Below, one piece after another: positions 17,199-25,567 of a DNA stretch of 64,000 nucleotides. How positions within the stretch are numbered: position 1 is the first letter of the stretch; each line of letters opens with the position of its first letter. The stretch comes from UBA1351 sp965140555 (lineage in GTDB: Bacteria; Bacillota; Clostridia; Lachnospirales; Vallitaleaceae), in NCBI GenBank assembly GCA_965140555.1, contig OZ223259.1:248001-312000 (forward strand), in the 5' to 3' direction. Made by a program: the position numbers and the translations under genes. The notes beneath the pieces are model-generated. The model ran no database searches and was not told where the DNA came from. It saw nothing but the letters and a program-made list of their open reading frames with translations.

Positions 17199-18536
17199 CT
17201 ACCGAAATTCATTGCCCCAAGATTGATGATTGCTGACTTTGTAACTCACAATGCTACGTTCCGGACTGGTTGTAAGATTAATAAAGTCATTCTCGCTAAT
17301 ATGAACCCCATCTACATAGCCTCTTCCTAAAAGGATCGCTGTTGCACCGTTAATGAATTCATTATTATCGACATAAATATTCTTACCGTCTAGAATCATA
17401 TGATTGTACTTGACGTCTCGAATACGATTATTCATAATGGTCGCACCATCTGTAATCATATTCTCAACAGCCTCTAAATTCTCATCCCTAGTTGTTATGC
17501 CATTATTCGTATTATGTATATAGTTTCCTGTAATCTCGATGTCTATAGTACGCCCACCATATTGAATACCTGTTGCTACCTTGTCACTGATTGTGTTTTC
17601 TATAATAGTGACATTCTTAGCATGCCCCTTATTATTATACATACCGGACTCAATGGAAATACCTTCTGAAGTTCCTCCTTTGATGATGTTATTCCTAAAG
17701 ACCGCGTCCTCTAACGTTAGCTGTCCACGCCATTCAGGTATTGCCAAAATCCCTACATCCGTGTTGTACATTTTATTGTCTCTAATTTCAACACCTTTCA
17801 TTGTCCCTTGTATATCTACAGCGATGTAATGATTATGTTGAAAAACAGAATCTCTTATTGTCAAATCCTTTGTATCTAGGGCCAAAAATAAAGCGACACC
17901 GGTTATATCATCACCAAATACGTCTCGCGTCTTACCTCCATCTAGAATAAACCCTTCAAAAATAACATGTTCCACATCCGTACTGGTAATCATGCCTTGT
18001 ACCCAATGAACGTTTGAATAAGCTGACGGTACATAAAGTATCGTATTATAGCCAATATATCGTGCATTGGATTGCAATGCCACACCCATGACATTCAGAT
18101 GATCAAAATCAAAAACGATAGTGCCGGTTTGACCCTTAATCGCTTTGTTCACAGCCTCTGTATCATCATGAAGAATACGTACATTCCAAGCCCCTTGACT
18201 TGCTGCAACCGCCAATGTTAATGTCGTGCCGTTAATAGCGGTAACCGTCGTTTTTAGCCAATGATTTGCTTTGTAATCGTTACTCGCATTTTCAACAAGA
18301 ATTCCTTGTCCAACTTTAAAGTCATGCGCACCGGTTAGCATCAATGTTGAAGAACCATTGTTTATATTACCTCTATATTCATTAATGCTACCTGATATCG
18401 TCTCATTTTTACTCAAATAGATGGCAGGTTCTATCATCTGACTAAGCTGAGAGATTGTATTGGCATCTGCAAAAGTGCCATAGAAAAACAGGAGCACTGC
18501 CATCACTAAACTTATACGCATTAGTGTTCTATTCAA
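17199..18536 (-). CDS. Secreted right-handed beta-helix protein, single-module
   Basis: 445 residues from a TTG start at 18536 (ATG at 18521 is the alternative, beginning MRISLVMAVLL). A signal peptide ends near FADANT. The rest is one beta-helix module: SGSINEYRGNI, DFKVGQGILV, VRILHDDTEAVN, FDFDHLNVMG, then coils rich in NN..I/NxI turns (TNNGITTRDENLEA, MILDGKNIYVDNNEF, ILLGRGYVDGV). It is collinear with each of the three modules of the neighbouring 1367-residue protein and closest to the third. It resembles pectate-lyase-like or NosD-like folds, but no catalytic residues are identifiable. It is presumably extracellular and acts on or binds the local exopolysaccharide. Confidence 0.83.
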   Translation of the reverse strand: MNRTLMRISLVMAVLLFFYGTFADANTISQLSQMIEPAIYLSKNETISGSINEYRGNINNGSSTLMLTGAHDFKVGQGILVENASNDYKANHWLKTTVTAINGTTLTLAVAASQGAWNVRILHDDTEAVNKAIKGQTGTIVFDFDHLNVMGVALQSNARYIGYNTILYVPSAYSNVHWVQGMITSTDVEHVIFEGFILDGGKTRDVFGDDITGVALFLALDTKDLTIRDSVFQHNHYIAVDIQGTMKGVEIRDNKMYNTDVGILAIPEWRGQLTLEDAVFRNNIIKGGTSEGISIESGMYNNKGHAKNVTIIENTISDKVATGIQYGGRTIDIEITGNYIHNTNNGITTRDENLEAVENMITDGATIMNNRIRDVKYNHMILDGKNIYVDNNEFINGATAILLGRGYVDGVHISENDFINLTTSPERSIVSYKVSNHQSWGNEFR

Positions 18537-18744
18537 TACTTATACACTCCAATCCCTGTGTCTATGTGGGTAGATCGTTATATACACTAACCACCTACTC
18601 TATATCTCTAGTCTACTATATGGTATCATCGTTATTTGTTAATAACAATAATCAACAATAACTATGAAGGGGGGTCATTGTATTCAATTGTCTATTGATG
18701 GCATATGCAGATATTTCTATCTTCCACGAAGAAAAGCAACATAA

Positions 18745-18788
18745 AAAAGTCCTTGCTGATCGGATATTACCGACCACCAAGGACTTTT
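18745..18788 (-). terminator. Intrinsic terminator after the three-module beta-helix gene
   Basis: AAAAGTCCTTG and CAAGGACTTTT arms enclose an inner GATCGG/CCGACC-like stem; on the minus strand the hairpin is followed by TTTTTTAT. It lies about 43 bases after the stop codon at 18831 and separates the two beta-helix genes. Confidence 0.9.
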
Positions 18789-18830
18789 CATTATAGCTTT
18801 ATGATTTATGTTATTTAGAATAGTCTAAGA

Positions 18831-21800
18831 TTAATTATATGTGTTATCTCTTACCGTTACATTCGAAGTCTTTAATTTGATGATCGATTGTTCCGGTGAT
18901 GTCGTAATGTTGTTGAATATATTATTACTAATCATGATGCCGTTAACTTCGCCACGTCCTAGAAGGATAATTGTTGAACCACCATTGAATGTATTTCTTT
19001 CTACTGTAATGTTCTTACCGTCTAAGATCATCGGGTTCCATTTTACATTAGTGATTATGTTGCCACGAATAATTGCGCCGTCACTTGTCATATGGTCAAC
19101 CGGTTCAAGGTTCTCATCACGCGTTGTGATACCATTATTGGAGTTTGAGATGTCGTTGTTTAATATCTCCATTCCATAAGTACGACCACCATATTGGATA
19201 CCTGTTGCTGATTTATTCTTGATAACATTGTCAATGATTTTAACATTCTTTGCGTAACCCGGGTTGGAATACATACCGGATTCAATGGATACACCTTCGC
19301 TTGTTCCACCGTCGATATAGTTGCCTTGATACAAAGCATTTTCTAAGTAGAGGACGCCTTGCCATTCAGGCATTGCCAAGATTCCGACATCTGTATTCAA
19401 GATATTATTATTAAGTACTTGAATATCTCTAATATTTCCCTGGAAATCTACACCGATGTAGAAGTTGTTTTGGAAGGTATTATTACGAACGGTTATATTG
19501 TTACTGTCTAATGCTAGGAACAATGCAACCCCTGTAATATCATCACCGTGTACACCTCTTGTTTTACCTCCATCGATAGTGAATCCTTCGATGGTGATGT
19601 TGCTAACGTCTGTTGCTAAGATCATACCTTGTACCCATTGTACTGCTGAGTAAGAAATCGGAAGGTTCAATTGAACACCGTCGCCTAAGTAAGTTGCATT
19701 GGATTGAAGGTTAACCCCTTTAACATTGATGACGTCTAAGTCAAAATGGTATGTTGCGTTACCATTTTTGATTGCTTCATTAACTGCTTGCGTATCATCA
19801 TGGATAACTTTTATATTATAAGCATTTTTTGTAGCATTTTCAGAAAGATATACTGTGTTGCCTTCTACTTTTGTTACTTGAGTTGTAAACCAATTGTTCA
19901 AGTAATCTTTATTACTTGCGCCTTCGATTGCGATTCCGTAGCCTGCTTTGAAATCATGGCTTCCGTTGATTGTTAATGCATTACTACCTGCTGAGATACT
20001 ACCGGTGAATTCTTGTATACTATTAGAGATGTTTTCAAATTGGCTCAAATATACATGACCATCGATTGGGTCTATAACAACAGGATCATCAACCGGTTCT
20101 TCTGTTGTTGGATCTTCTGTCGTTGGGTCTTCCGTTGTTGGATCTTCTGTCGTTGGATCTTCTGTCGTCGGATCTTCCGTTGTTGGATCTTCTGTCGTCG
20201 GATCTTCTGTCGTCGGATCTTCCGTCGTCGGATCTTCCGTTGTTGGGTCTTCCGTTGTTGGATCTTCTGTTGTTGGATCTTCTGTGGCTACATCATTGAT
20301 TGTATTGTCAGACACATCCACATTCGTCGCATTGACAGCATAGACAACATTAGCTTCTGTACCATCAAAGTCAGTGAAGTTATTGCTCTTAACGGATACA
20401 GTATCAACTTCGCCACGTCCTAGAAGGATAGGTGTTGTTCCCGCTACCATTGTATTATCACTAACTTCAATGTTCTTACCGTCTAGAATCATATGATTGT
20501 ATTTCACATCCGCAATATAATTGCCTGAAATCTTTGCTTGGTCGTTGATCATGGATTTAACAGGTTCATTGTTTTCATCCCGTGCTGTAATACCATTATT
20601 CGAATTCTTGATTGTATTGTCAGACACTGTGATATTCGTCGTACGGCTACCGTATTGAATAGCTGAACCTGCTGTTGTATCAATCGTATTGTCATGAATT
20701 AGAATGTCATCAGCATAGCCTGAATTGTTACGCATACCGGATACGATAGAGATTCCTTCACGGCTACTGTCGTAAATGCTGTTACCGGAAATTTCTATAC
20801 CGGACGCTTTTAATGTTCCCATATATAATGGCATTACTGAGATTGCAACACCAGTATCTGTAAAGCTGTTATCTGTTATGGATAAGTTGCTGACTTCACC
20901 TTGTACAACCAATGCGCTGTAGTTTGTATCTTCGAATGTACTACTGTCAACGGTTATGTTGGTTGAATCGATAACGTTCAACAAGCTTACACCTGTATTT
21001 CCATCTGAGTCAACTCCATCTGAATAGTCACCGTCGATAACAAAGTTTTTAACAGTCACATCATCTTGTCCTCGAACTTCCAACATGTTTTGCACCCATT
21101 TCACATTACTATATGCTTGAGGCAAGTGCAATCGAACACCTTGTCCGTCAAACGTATTACCGGATGTGAATTTGATTCCTTTGACATTCATGTCTTCAAA
21201 ATCGAAGATATATGTTTTACCGGTTTCTTGAATAGCTTCATTAACTGCTTTTGTATCGTCATGTAGAACAACAACCTTCGAAACAGATGTACTTGCTTTC
21301 TTATCTATGGATAAGGTATTATTTGTCGTTGCTACAATCGTTGCACTTAACCATTTGTTACTTGTGTCATCATTACCTGCTCCTTGAACCAAAACGCCTT
21401 GTCCCGGTAGAAAATCATGACTCGTAGTTAATGTGATTACTTGACGGCCACCTGTCATACTACCTGTGTAAATAAAGGTACTCCCCGAGATTGCATCATT
21501 GCTGCTTAAGTATACCGTGTCACTTTCTTGTACAGGCTCTTCTGTAGTAGGGTCTTCTTGAGTAGAGTCTTCTGTAGTAGGATCTTCTACTGTCACTTCA
21601 CCGTCTTCATTGACACCATTATATGTGTTGCCTGAATGGCTGAATCCTGATACATTTTGAAGCGAGACTGCTGTTTCAGGTGTTGATTCGATATCAACAA
21701 AATCATTGTTACTAACTTCTACGTTTTCTACATTACCTCGACCAAGGAGGATGACTGTCTTCCCGTTCTTGAACGTGTTATTTTCAATTGTGATGTTCTT

Positions 21801-22934
21801 ACCGTCAAGAATTAAATGATTATAGTTGACTGAAGAAATCGTATTATCTGCTATTACTGCTGAATCATTAATCATTGTGTTAACAGGTTCAAGACTTTCA
21901 TCTCTTGCTACAATACCGTTGTTCGTATCCTTAACTATGTTTCCTATAACTTTAACATTTGTTGTACGGGATCCGTAAGTAATACCTGTTCCCGGTTTTC
22001 CTGATACGGTATTGTCTTGAATTAAGATATTGTCCGCTTTGCCGCTGTTATCATTCATACCGGATAAGATGGAGATACCTTCGCTTTTACCACCACTGAT
22101 AACATTGCCTGCGAATGTTGCATCTGTCAAATTCAGTACGCCTTTGTATTCCGGCATTGCTGTGATTGCGACGCCTGTTTCCTTTATTGTGTTATTCGAA
22201 ACTTCTACGTCACTTACACTACCGTCGATAACAACTGCTGTGTAATTGCTTCGCTTAAACGTATTATTCGTAACTTCAATTCCTTGAGAATCATTAATCT
22301 TCAATAATGCAACACCCAGTTGAGGAGTACTTGCAACACCATCATACAAACCACCATCTACGGTAAACCCTGTGAATGTGATGTCGCTATCATCTTCTAC
22401 TGTAATCATAGATTGTACCCAACCTACGTTACTGTATGATTTAGGAAGATGTAATGTTGCGCCGTTACCTTCGTATGTTGCATTTGATCCTAAGTCAAGG
22501 CCTTTAACATTCAAGTCATCAACATCAAAGACATAGGTTGCATTACCACCACTGATAACTGCATTGACTGCAATTGTATCATCATGGATAACTGCTGAAT
22601 TCGATGTTACATTTGATGCTGCCTTGTTAAGTGTCAATGTATTGCCGTCAACTGATTTGACTGTTGTAATCAACCAATTGTTTGTATGGCTTTCGCTACT
22701 TCCATTTGCAATTGCGATACCTTGTCCGGCTTCAAAATCATGGTTTCCGTTTACTGTTAATTGGTCGCTTCCGTTTTCAATGCTTCCAGTATATTCATTG
22801 ATGCTTCCTGAGATGTCTGCTTGTTCTGAGAGATACACTGTGTCACTTGCAGCAAATGTTGTTGTGTTTGTCACAGATACCATCATAACTACAAATAACG
22901 TGAGACTAAGAATTCTAAGTAATTCCTTTTTCAT
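18831..22934 (-). CDS. Secreted three-module beta-helix protein under c-di-GMP riboswitch
   Basis: 1367 residues. A signal peptide (LSLTLFVVMMVSVTNTTTFA, cleaved near AASDT) is followed by three homologous beta-helix modules, about residues 30-445, 474-880 and 955-1367. Each opens with VYLS...ISGS/NS...Y/FTGS, a VxGxHDF..GQG-type strand and HDDT.AVN, and continues through EGISI.SGM, MILDGKN and ILLGRG. Modules 1-2 are joined by a short TEDP/TEEP linker, modules 2-3 by twelve consecutive TEDPT units. There is no LPXTG or membrane tail, so it is probably released into the matrix. The ATG at 22934 has GGAGA upstream. A dedicated promoter, riboswitch and terminator make it monocistronic. Enzyme activity (lyase or epimerase) versus scaffold cannot be decided. 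Confidence 0.88.
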   Translation of the reverse strand: MKKELLRILSLTLFVVMMVSVTNTTTFAASDTVYLSEQADISGSINEYTGSIENGSDQLTVNGNHDFEAGQGIAIANGSSESHTNNWLITTVKSVDGNTLTLNKAASNVTSNSAVIHDDTIAVNAVISGGNATYVFDVDDLNVKGLDLGSNATYEGNGATLHLPKSYSNVGWVQSMITVEDDSDITFTGFTVDGGLYDGVASTPQLGVALLKINDSQGIEVTNNTFKRSNYTAVVIDGSVSDVEVSNNTIKETGVAITAMPEYKGVLNLTDATFAGNVISGGKSEGISILSGMNDNSGKADNILIQDNTVSGKPGTGITYGSRTTNVKVIGNIVKDTNNGIVARDESLEPVNTMINDSAVIADNTISSVNYNHLILDGKNITIENNTFKNGKTVILLGRGNVENVEVSNNDFVDIESTPETAVSLQNVSGFSHSGNTYNGVNEDGEVTVEDPTTEDSTQEDPTTEEPVQESDTVYLSSNDAISGSTFIYTGSMTGGRQVITLTTSHDFLPGQGVLVQGAGNDDTSNKWLSATIVATTNNTLSIDKKASTSVSKVVVLHDDTKAVNEAIQETGKTYIFDFEDMNVKGIKFTSGNTFDGQGVRLHLPQAYSNVKWVQNMLEVRGQDDVTVKNFVIDGDYSDGVDSDGNTGVSLLNVIDSTNITVDSSTFEDTNYSALVVQGEVSNLSITDNSFTDTGVAISVMPLYMGTLKASGIEISGNSIYDSSREGISIVSGMRNNSGYADDILIHDNTIDTTAGSAIQYGSRTTNITVSDNTIKNSNNGITARDENNEPVKSMINDQAKISGNYIADVKYNHMILDGKNIEVSDNTMVAGTTPILLGRGEVDTVSVKSNNFTDFDGTEANVVYAVNATNVDVSDNTINDVATEDPTTEDPTTEDPTTEDPTTEDPTTEDPTTEDPTTEDPTTEDPTTEDPTTEDPTTEDPTTEEPVDDPVVIDPIDGHVYLSQFENISNSIQEFTGSISAGSNALTINGSHDFKAGYGIAIEGASNKDYLNNWFTTQVTKVEGNTVYLSENATKNAYNIKVIHDDTQAVNEAIKNGNATYHFDLDVINVKGVNLQSNATYLGDGVQLNLPISYSAVQWVQGMILATDVSNITIEGFTIDGGKTRGVHGDDITGVALFLALDSNNITVRNNTFQNNFYIGVDFQGNIRDIQVLNNNILNTDVGILAMPEWQGVLYLENALYQGNYIDGGTSEGVSIESGMYSNPGYAKNVKIIDNVIKNKSATGIQYGGRTYGMEILNNDISNSNNGITTRDENLEPVDHMTSDGAIIRGNIITNVKWNPMILDGKNITVERNTFNGGSTIILLGRGEVNGIMISNNIFNNITTSPEQSIIKLKTSNVTVRDNTYN
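20098..20277 (-). repeat. 15-bp tandem repeat x12 coding for the TEDPT linker
   Basis: Twelve in-frame 15-base units, each a variant of TCTTCYGTYGTYGGR on the plus strand, encode a Thr/Glu/Asp/Pro linker between modules 2 and 3 of the large beta-helix protein. Differences are almost all at third codon positions, so the peptide is perfectly repeated while the DNA has diverged slightly. Copy-number change by slippage would alter linker length without breaking the frame. Confidence 0.95.
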
Positions 22935-23015
22935 TTTTCATTCTCCATTTCTTAATGGTAGTAATTTCTGAAAAAGTGTCATGACATTTACTGATTCATC
23001 CGGTATTCTTTCATA

Positions 23016-23046
23016 AGAAAAAGCGACTGTACATTGTACAATCGCT
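23016..23046 (-). terminator. Riboswitch-linked terminator
   Basis: AGCGATTGTAC and GTACAGTCGCT (minus strand) form an 11-pair stem around AAT, followed by five T. It lies about 40 bases after the aptamer and 80 bases before the ATG, so it is an attenuator. How the aptamer influences it is not obvious, since no clear antiterminator pairing was found. Confidence 0.88.
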
Positions 23047-23084
23047 GACCGGACGTTGGAATCAGTTCCTCAAAATCCCATAAC

Positions 23085-23175
23085 GTTTTGGCGGTTCAGC
23101 AATCGTGGTATATTCATATACTTTAGACCTGAAACTTTGCGCCCTAACCTTTCGATTAGTTTGCCTTTTTCAAAA
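23085..23175 (-). ncRNA. Cyclic-di-GMP-I (GEMM-I) riboswitch
   Basis: On the minus strand the conserved elements appear in order: GGCAAAC (23159-23165 complement), P2 stem CTAATC/GGTTAG capped by a GAAA tetraloop, GGGCGCAAAG (23135-23144), the P3 arm TCTAA...GTATATGAATATAC...CACGA (23103-23127), and GCTGAACCGCC (23090-23100). The tetraloop and receptor-arm arrangement matches class I c-di-GMP aptamers closely. It lies in the leader of the 1367-residue secreted beta-helix gene, whose expression should therefore follow c-di-GMP level. Confidence 0.92.
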
Positions 23176-23220
23176 TCCTACTTAAAACTTATATATTGGC
23201 TTCCTTTGTGATACAAACCT

Positions 23221-23249
23221 ATTGTACATGTTTAATTTTAATCCGTCAA
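23221..23249 (-). promoter_or_regulatory. Promoter of the large beta-helix gene
   Basis: TTGACG (23244-23249) and TACAAT (23221-23226) on the minus strand with a 17-base spacer, about 45 bases upstream of the riboswitch core. Confidence 0.78.
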
Positions 23250-23278
23250 CAGATTCTGCGAGAGTTTACAAAAGGTTC

Positions 23279-23304
23279 AAAAACCCTTCAAATAAGGGCG
23301 TTTT
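23279..23304 (-). terminator. Terminator at the end of the right-hand EPS operon
   Basis: On the minus strand CCCTT and AAGGG arms around ATTTG are followed by TTTTTG, with an A-rich 5-prime flank. It lies about 135 bases after the esterase stop codon and just upstream of the beta-helix promoter. Confidence 0.7.
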
Positions 23305-23439
23305 CGTTCATATTTACATCATAAAAAAGTATAAAATTCTTGTCATTTCTATTTTTTCTCGGGACCATTTTGGGAATCAGGACTATGGTCCCATTCGTTA
23401 TTTACCCATGGATAATACCTTGTTTAGCTCGCATCTTCT

Positions 23440-24408
23440 TTATTCTGTTGATTGTGCCTGAAGTACACCTCGAGCAAACAGAATCCCTAATTCAGTTTGA
23501 CCTTCCGCATTATAGTGTGCACCATCTGCTATTGTCGGTAATAACTCATGGAAAACGACCGTTGTATAAGGTATGAACTCAAGGGCATCATTTTGTGCCT
23601 CAATGACATCAAGCGCATACGGAAGACCGGCTGTCACTGTTTGCAACTGGCTTTCCGATAGATTATTGATATAATCCATAGAAAAATAGGTACCTATACA
23701 AAGAGGTAAATCCTTGATTCCTGTTCGTAGCCGTGTATAGGTTATTAAATCCTTTAGTAATGTTCCGTAATTTTTGGCCGTTGCTTCAATGGATGCATCT
23801 GCAGCTCCTTGCTTCCAAAGAAATCCTTCGATATCAATATCACCTGCACCTGCCGCTTCAATCATCTCTTCCAAACTGTCATATAGATAGACGCCTTGTC
23901 TAGGTAGTTGAAAGGACACATGGGTAGTCGGCATAAATGCCGATATTGAAGCCCCGTCAAGAGCTACTTTAATAATTCCATAGTCATTTTCAGGATGGGC
24001 TTCCTTCATAGCGTAGGCAAAGCTCACTTCCGGTCCGTTATGCTCTCCTCTGGGTACAAGAGGCACCCACTCGCCGTTTTCAAAAATATATGTCCCATCC
24101 AATCCTTCCTTATACTTATCTTCAAAATTCTCTGCCTTAGCATACCCACGCATATTTGACTGCCCCATAAGCAGGTATACTTTAAATGTCGAGTCATCAT
24201 CATTGGTAAAATCCAACTGTTTAATTGTCTCACTCGTTGTACGACTCACCAATCCCTCTTCATGATTCACTCCGATTTCACCTTTGTTGGAATCAATAAA
24301 TGCATCGCCTTCATTAAAGCCACTATTTTTCTTAACTAAAATCTGGCACCCAACAACCACAGGAATAATAATCAATAGAAGGATTCCAAGCATTTTAGCG
24401 CTTTTCAT
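23440..24408 (-). CDS. Lipoprotein carbohydrate esterase (SASA/DUF303, SGNH-like)
   Basis: 322 residues. The N-terminus has a hydrophobic segment ending VVVGC, a plausible lipobox with Cys21, so the protein is probably lipid-anchored outside the membrane. The catalytic domain starts VYLLMGQSNMRGYAKAE, with the nucleophile in GQSN typical of sialate-O-acetylesterase and acetylxylan-esterase relatives. GPEVSFAYAM, WKQGAADAS and the late DGAHYNAEGQTELG carry the other conserved blocks, including the catalytic His. It closes the right-hand EPS operon, 13 bases after a glycosyltransferase gene. In that operon it probably removes O-acetyl groups from exported polymer, balancing the two acyltransferases. 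Confidence 0.87.
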   Translation of the reverse strand: MKSAKMLGILLLIIIPVVVGCQILVKKNSGFNEGDAFIDSNKGEIGVNHEEGLVSRTTSETIKQLDFTNDDDSTFKVYLLMGQSNMRGYAKAENFEDKYKEGLDGTYIFENGEWVPLVPRGEHNGPEVSFAYAMKEAHPENDYGIIKVALDGASISAFMPTTHVSFQLPRQGVYLYDSLEEMIEAAGAGDIDIEGFLWKQGAADASIEATAKNYGTLLKDLITYTRLRTGIKDLPLCIGTYFSMDYINNLSESQLQTVTAGLPYALDVIEAQNDALEFIPYTTVVFHELLPTIADGAHYNAEGQTELGILFARGVLQAQSTE

Positions 24409-24421
24409 CCCATCAGCTCCT

Positions 24422-25567
24422 TCATTTTAAAAGTTGGTTAAACGTCTTTCGAAACAAGTTTACTTCCGCTGCTGTCGAATAATAGTCTAAATACTTCCGT
24501 CGTGTTGTCGGATTGAACCGTTTCGGTGCTTTGCTTATCTGAGCCTCAATTTTGCGCTGAAACTCCTTGGCATCCTTACAATGGTAAGCCTCCACATCAT
24601 GAAAGCCACACAGAGACTCATCCGTACCAAGAAAATGCTTCCCGAACATAAACGCCTCCGTCGTCTTTGTCTTCATCCCATCACCTTCAAAAATGGGACC
24701 AACCACCAAATCCGCTCCCTCATACCAAGGATTTAGTGAATCTACAAAACCGACAATGGTCACTCTGCCATTCCCCTTAAAAGGTTCCTCCTTCTTAAGC
24801 ACCTCCATTCCTTTACCTACTATATATAAATGCGCACCATCCGGTAGTTTGGAAAGAACTTCCTTAACAAACCAGCTAATCCCTGAAACATTCGGCCAAA
24901 AATGTACTCCAACAAACAAAATATTAAATTCGGCATTCATCTTTAGCTCCGGATCGATTCCTTCAATATACTGATCCGGCAACGATAACGGTAAAATGGC
25001 ATCTGCTGACACCTGATAATACTGCTTCAGTGCTTCTTCATCCCGTTTATTCAACAAAATCTTTGTATCCGCATAAGCAATTGCCATTCGTTCATTCCGT
25101 ATATTCTGCAAATGTTGGGGTATCTTTAACACTTCCTTAAACGACTGTTTAATCCGTTGCCTCATCTGCACTTGACTCACGCCATGGAAAAAAATGACCA
25201 CAGGCAAGGATGGATAGCGTCGCTTAATATCGCGTATTACCGTCCCATAATTTCGATCATCAAAATAAATGATATCATAAGCACCTTTTTCCACACGTTC
25301 AAGAATCTGCTTTTTCACCTCATTACTAATGAGATTGTAATTCCCTTGAAGACTATTACGCACCATCCCCAACGACGACTCATAACTCTTCATATAGGTA
25401 AACTCTTTATCTTCCATTTCGTATTGATTTCGCCATGTAATGGCTATTACATCCACATTATCCTTCCCTGCAAGGTCACATAGGGATTGATAATGGCTTC
25501 TGGCAACTTTTTTGGCACCACATACAATATTGATTGAAATATATTCTGATATAAAAAGTATTCTCAT
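24422..25567 (-). CDS. Glycosyltransferase family 4 protein
   Basis: 381 residues, GT-B fold. The N-terminal half includes YDIIYFDDRNYGTVIRDIK and VVIFFHGVSQVQMRQ; the C-terminal half has ILFVGVHFWPNVSGISWFV, VTIVGFVDSLNPWYEGADLV and VGPIFEGDGMKTKTTEAFMFG, the nucleotide-sugar binding region of GT4-like enzymes. It overlaps the upstream glycosyltransferase gene by four bases (ATGA) and has GGAAGGGG before the start. The pair is therefore translated together and may act in succession. Sugar specificity is unknown. Confidence 0.83.
   Translation of the reverse strand: MRILFISEYISINIVCGAKKVARSHYQSLCDLAGKDNVDVIAITWRNQYEMEDKEFTYMKSYESSLGMVRNSLQGNYNLISNEVKKQILERVEKGAYDIIYFDDRNYGTVIRDIKRRYPSLPVVIFFHGVSQVQMRQRIKQSFKEVLKIPQHLQNIRNERMAIAYADTKILLNKRDEEALKQYYQVSADAILPLSLPDQYIEGIDPELKMNAEFNILFVGVHFWPNVSGISWFVKEVLSKLPDGAHLYIVGKGMEVLKKEEPFKGNGRVTIVGFVDSLNPWYEGADLVVGPIFEGDGMKTKTTEAFMFGKHFLGTDESLCGFHDVEAYHCKDAKEFQRKIEAQISKAPKRFNPTTRRKYLDYYSTAAEVNLFRKTFNQLLK

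Larger units (their letters stand above)
22935..23439 (-). other. 505-base leader and intergenic region of the large beta-helix gene
   Basis: From right to left it holds a GGGACCAT/ATGGTCCC hairpin without a T-run (23361-23392), a terminator (23279-23304), a promoter (23221-23249), a c-di-GMP-I riboswitch (23085-23175) and its terminator (23016-23046). The transcribed leader is about 280 bases. No open reading frame in it is supported. Confidence 0.8.

Noticed and set aside
20098..20277. Regular repeats that might be a CRISPR array
   Set aside because: Units are contiguous 15-base in-frame codons with no spacers, and no cas gene is nearby.
20013..20423. 136-codon plus-strand frame rich in Ile, Phe, Cys and Arg
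   Set aside because: It is the antisense shadow of the TEDPT tandem repeat; it has no ribosome binding site and its repeats only mirror the coding strand.
23361..23392. GGGACCAT/ATGGTCCC hairpin as operon terminator
   Set aside because: It has no T-run on the minus strand; the hairpin at 23279-23304 fits better.
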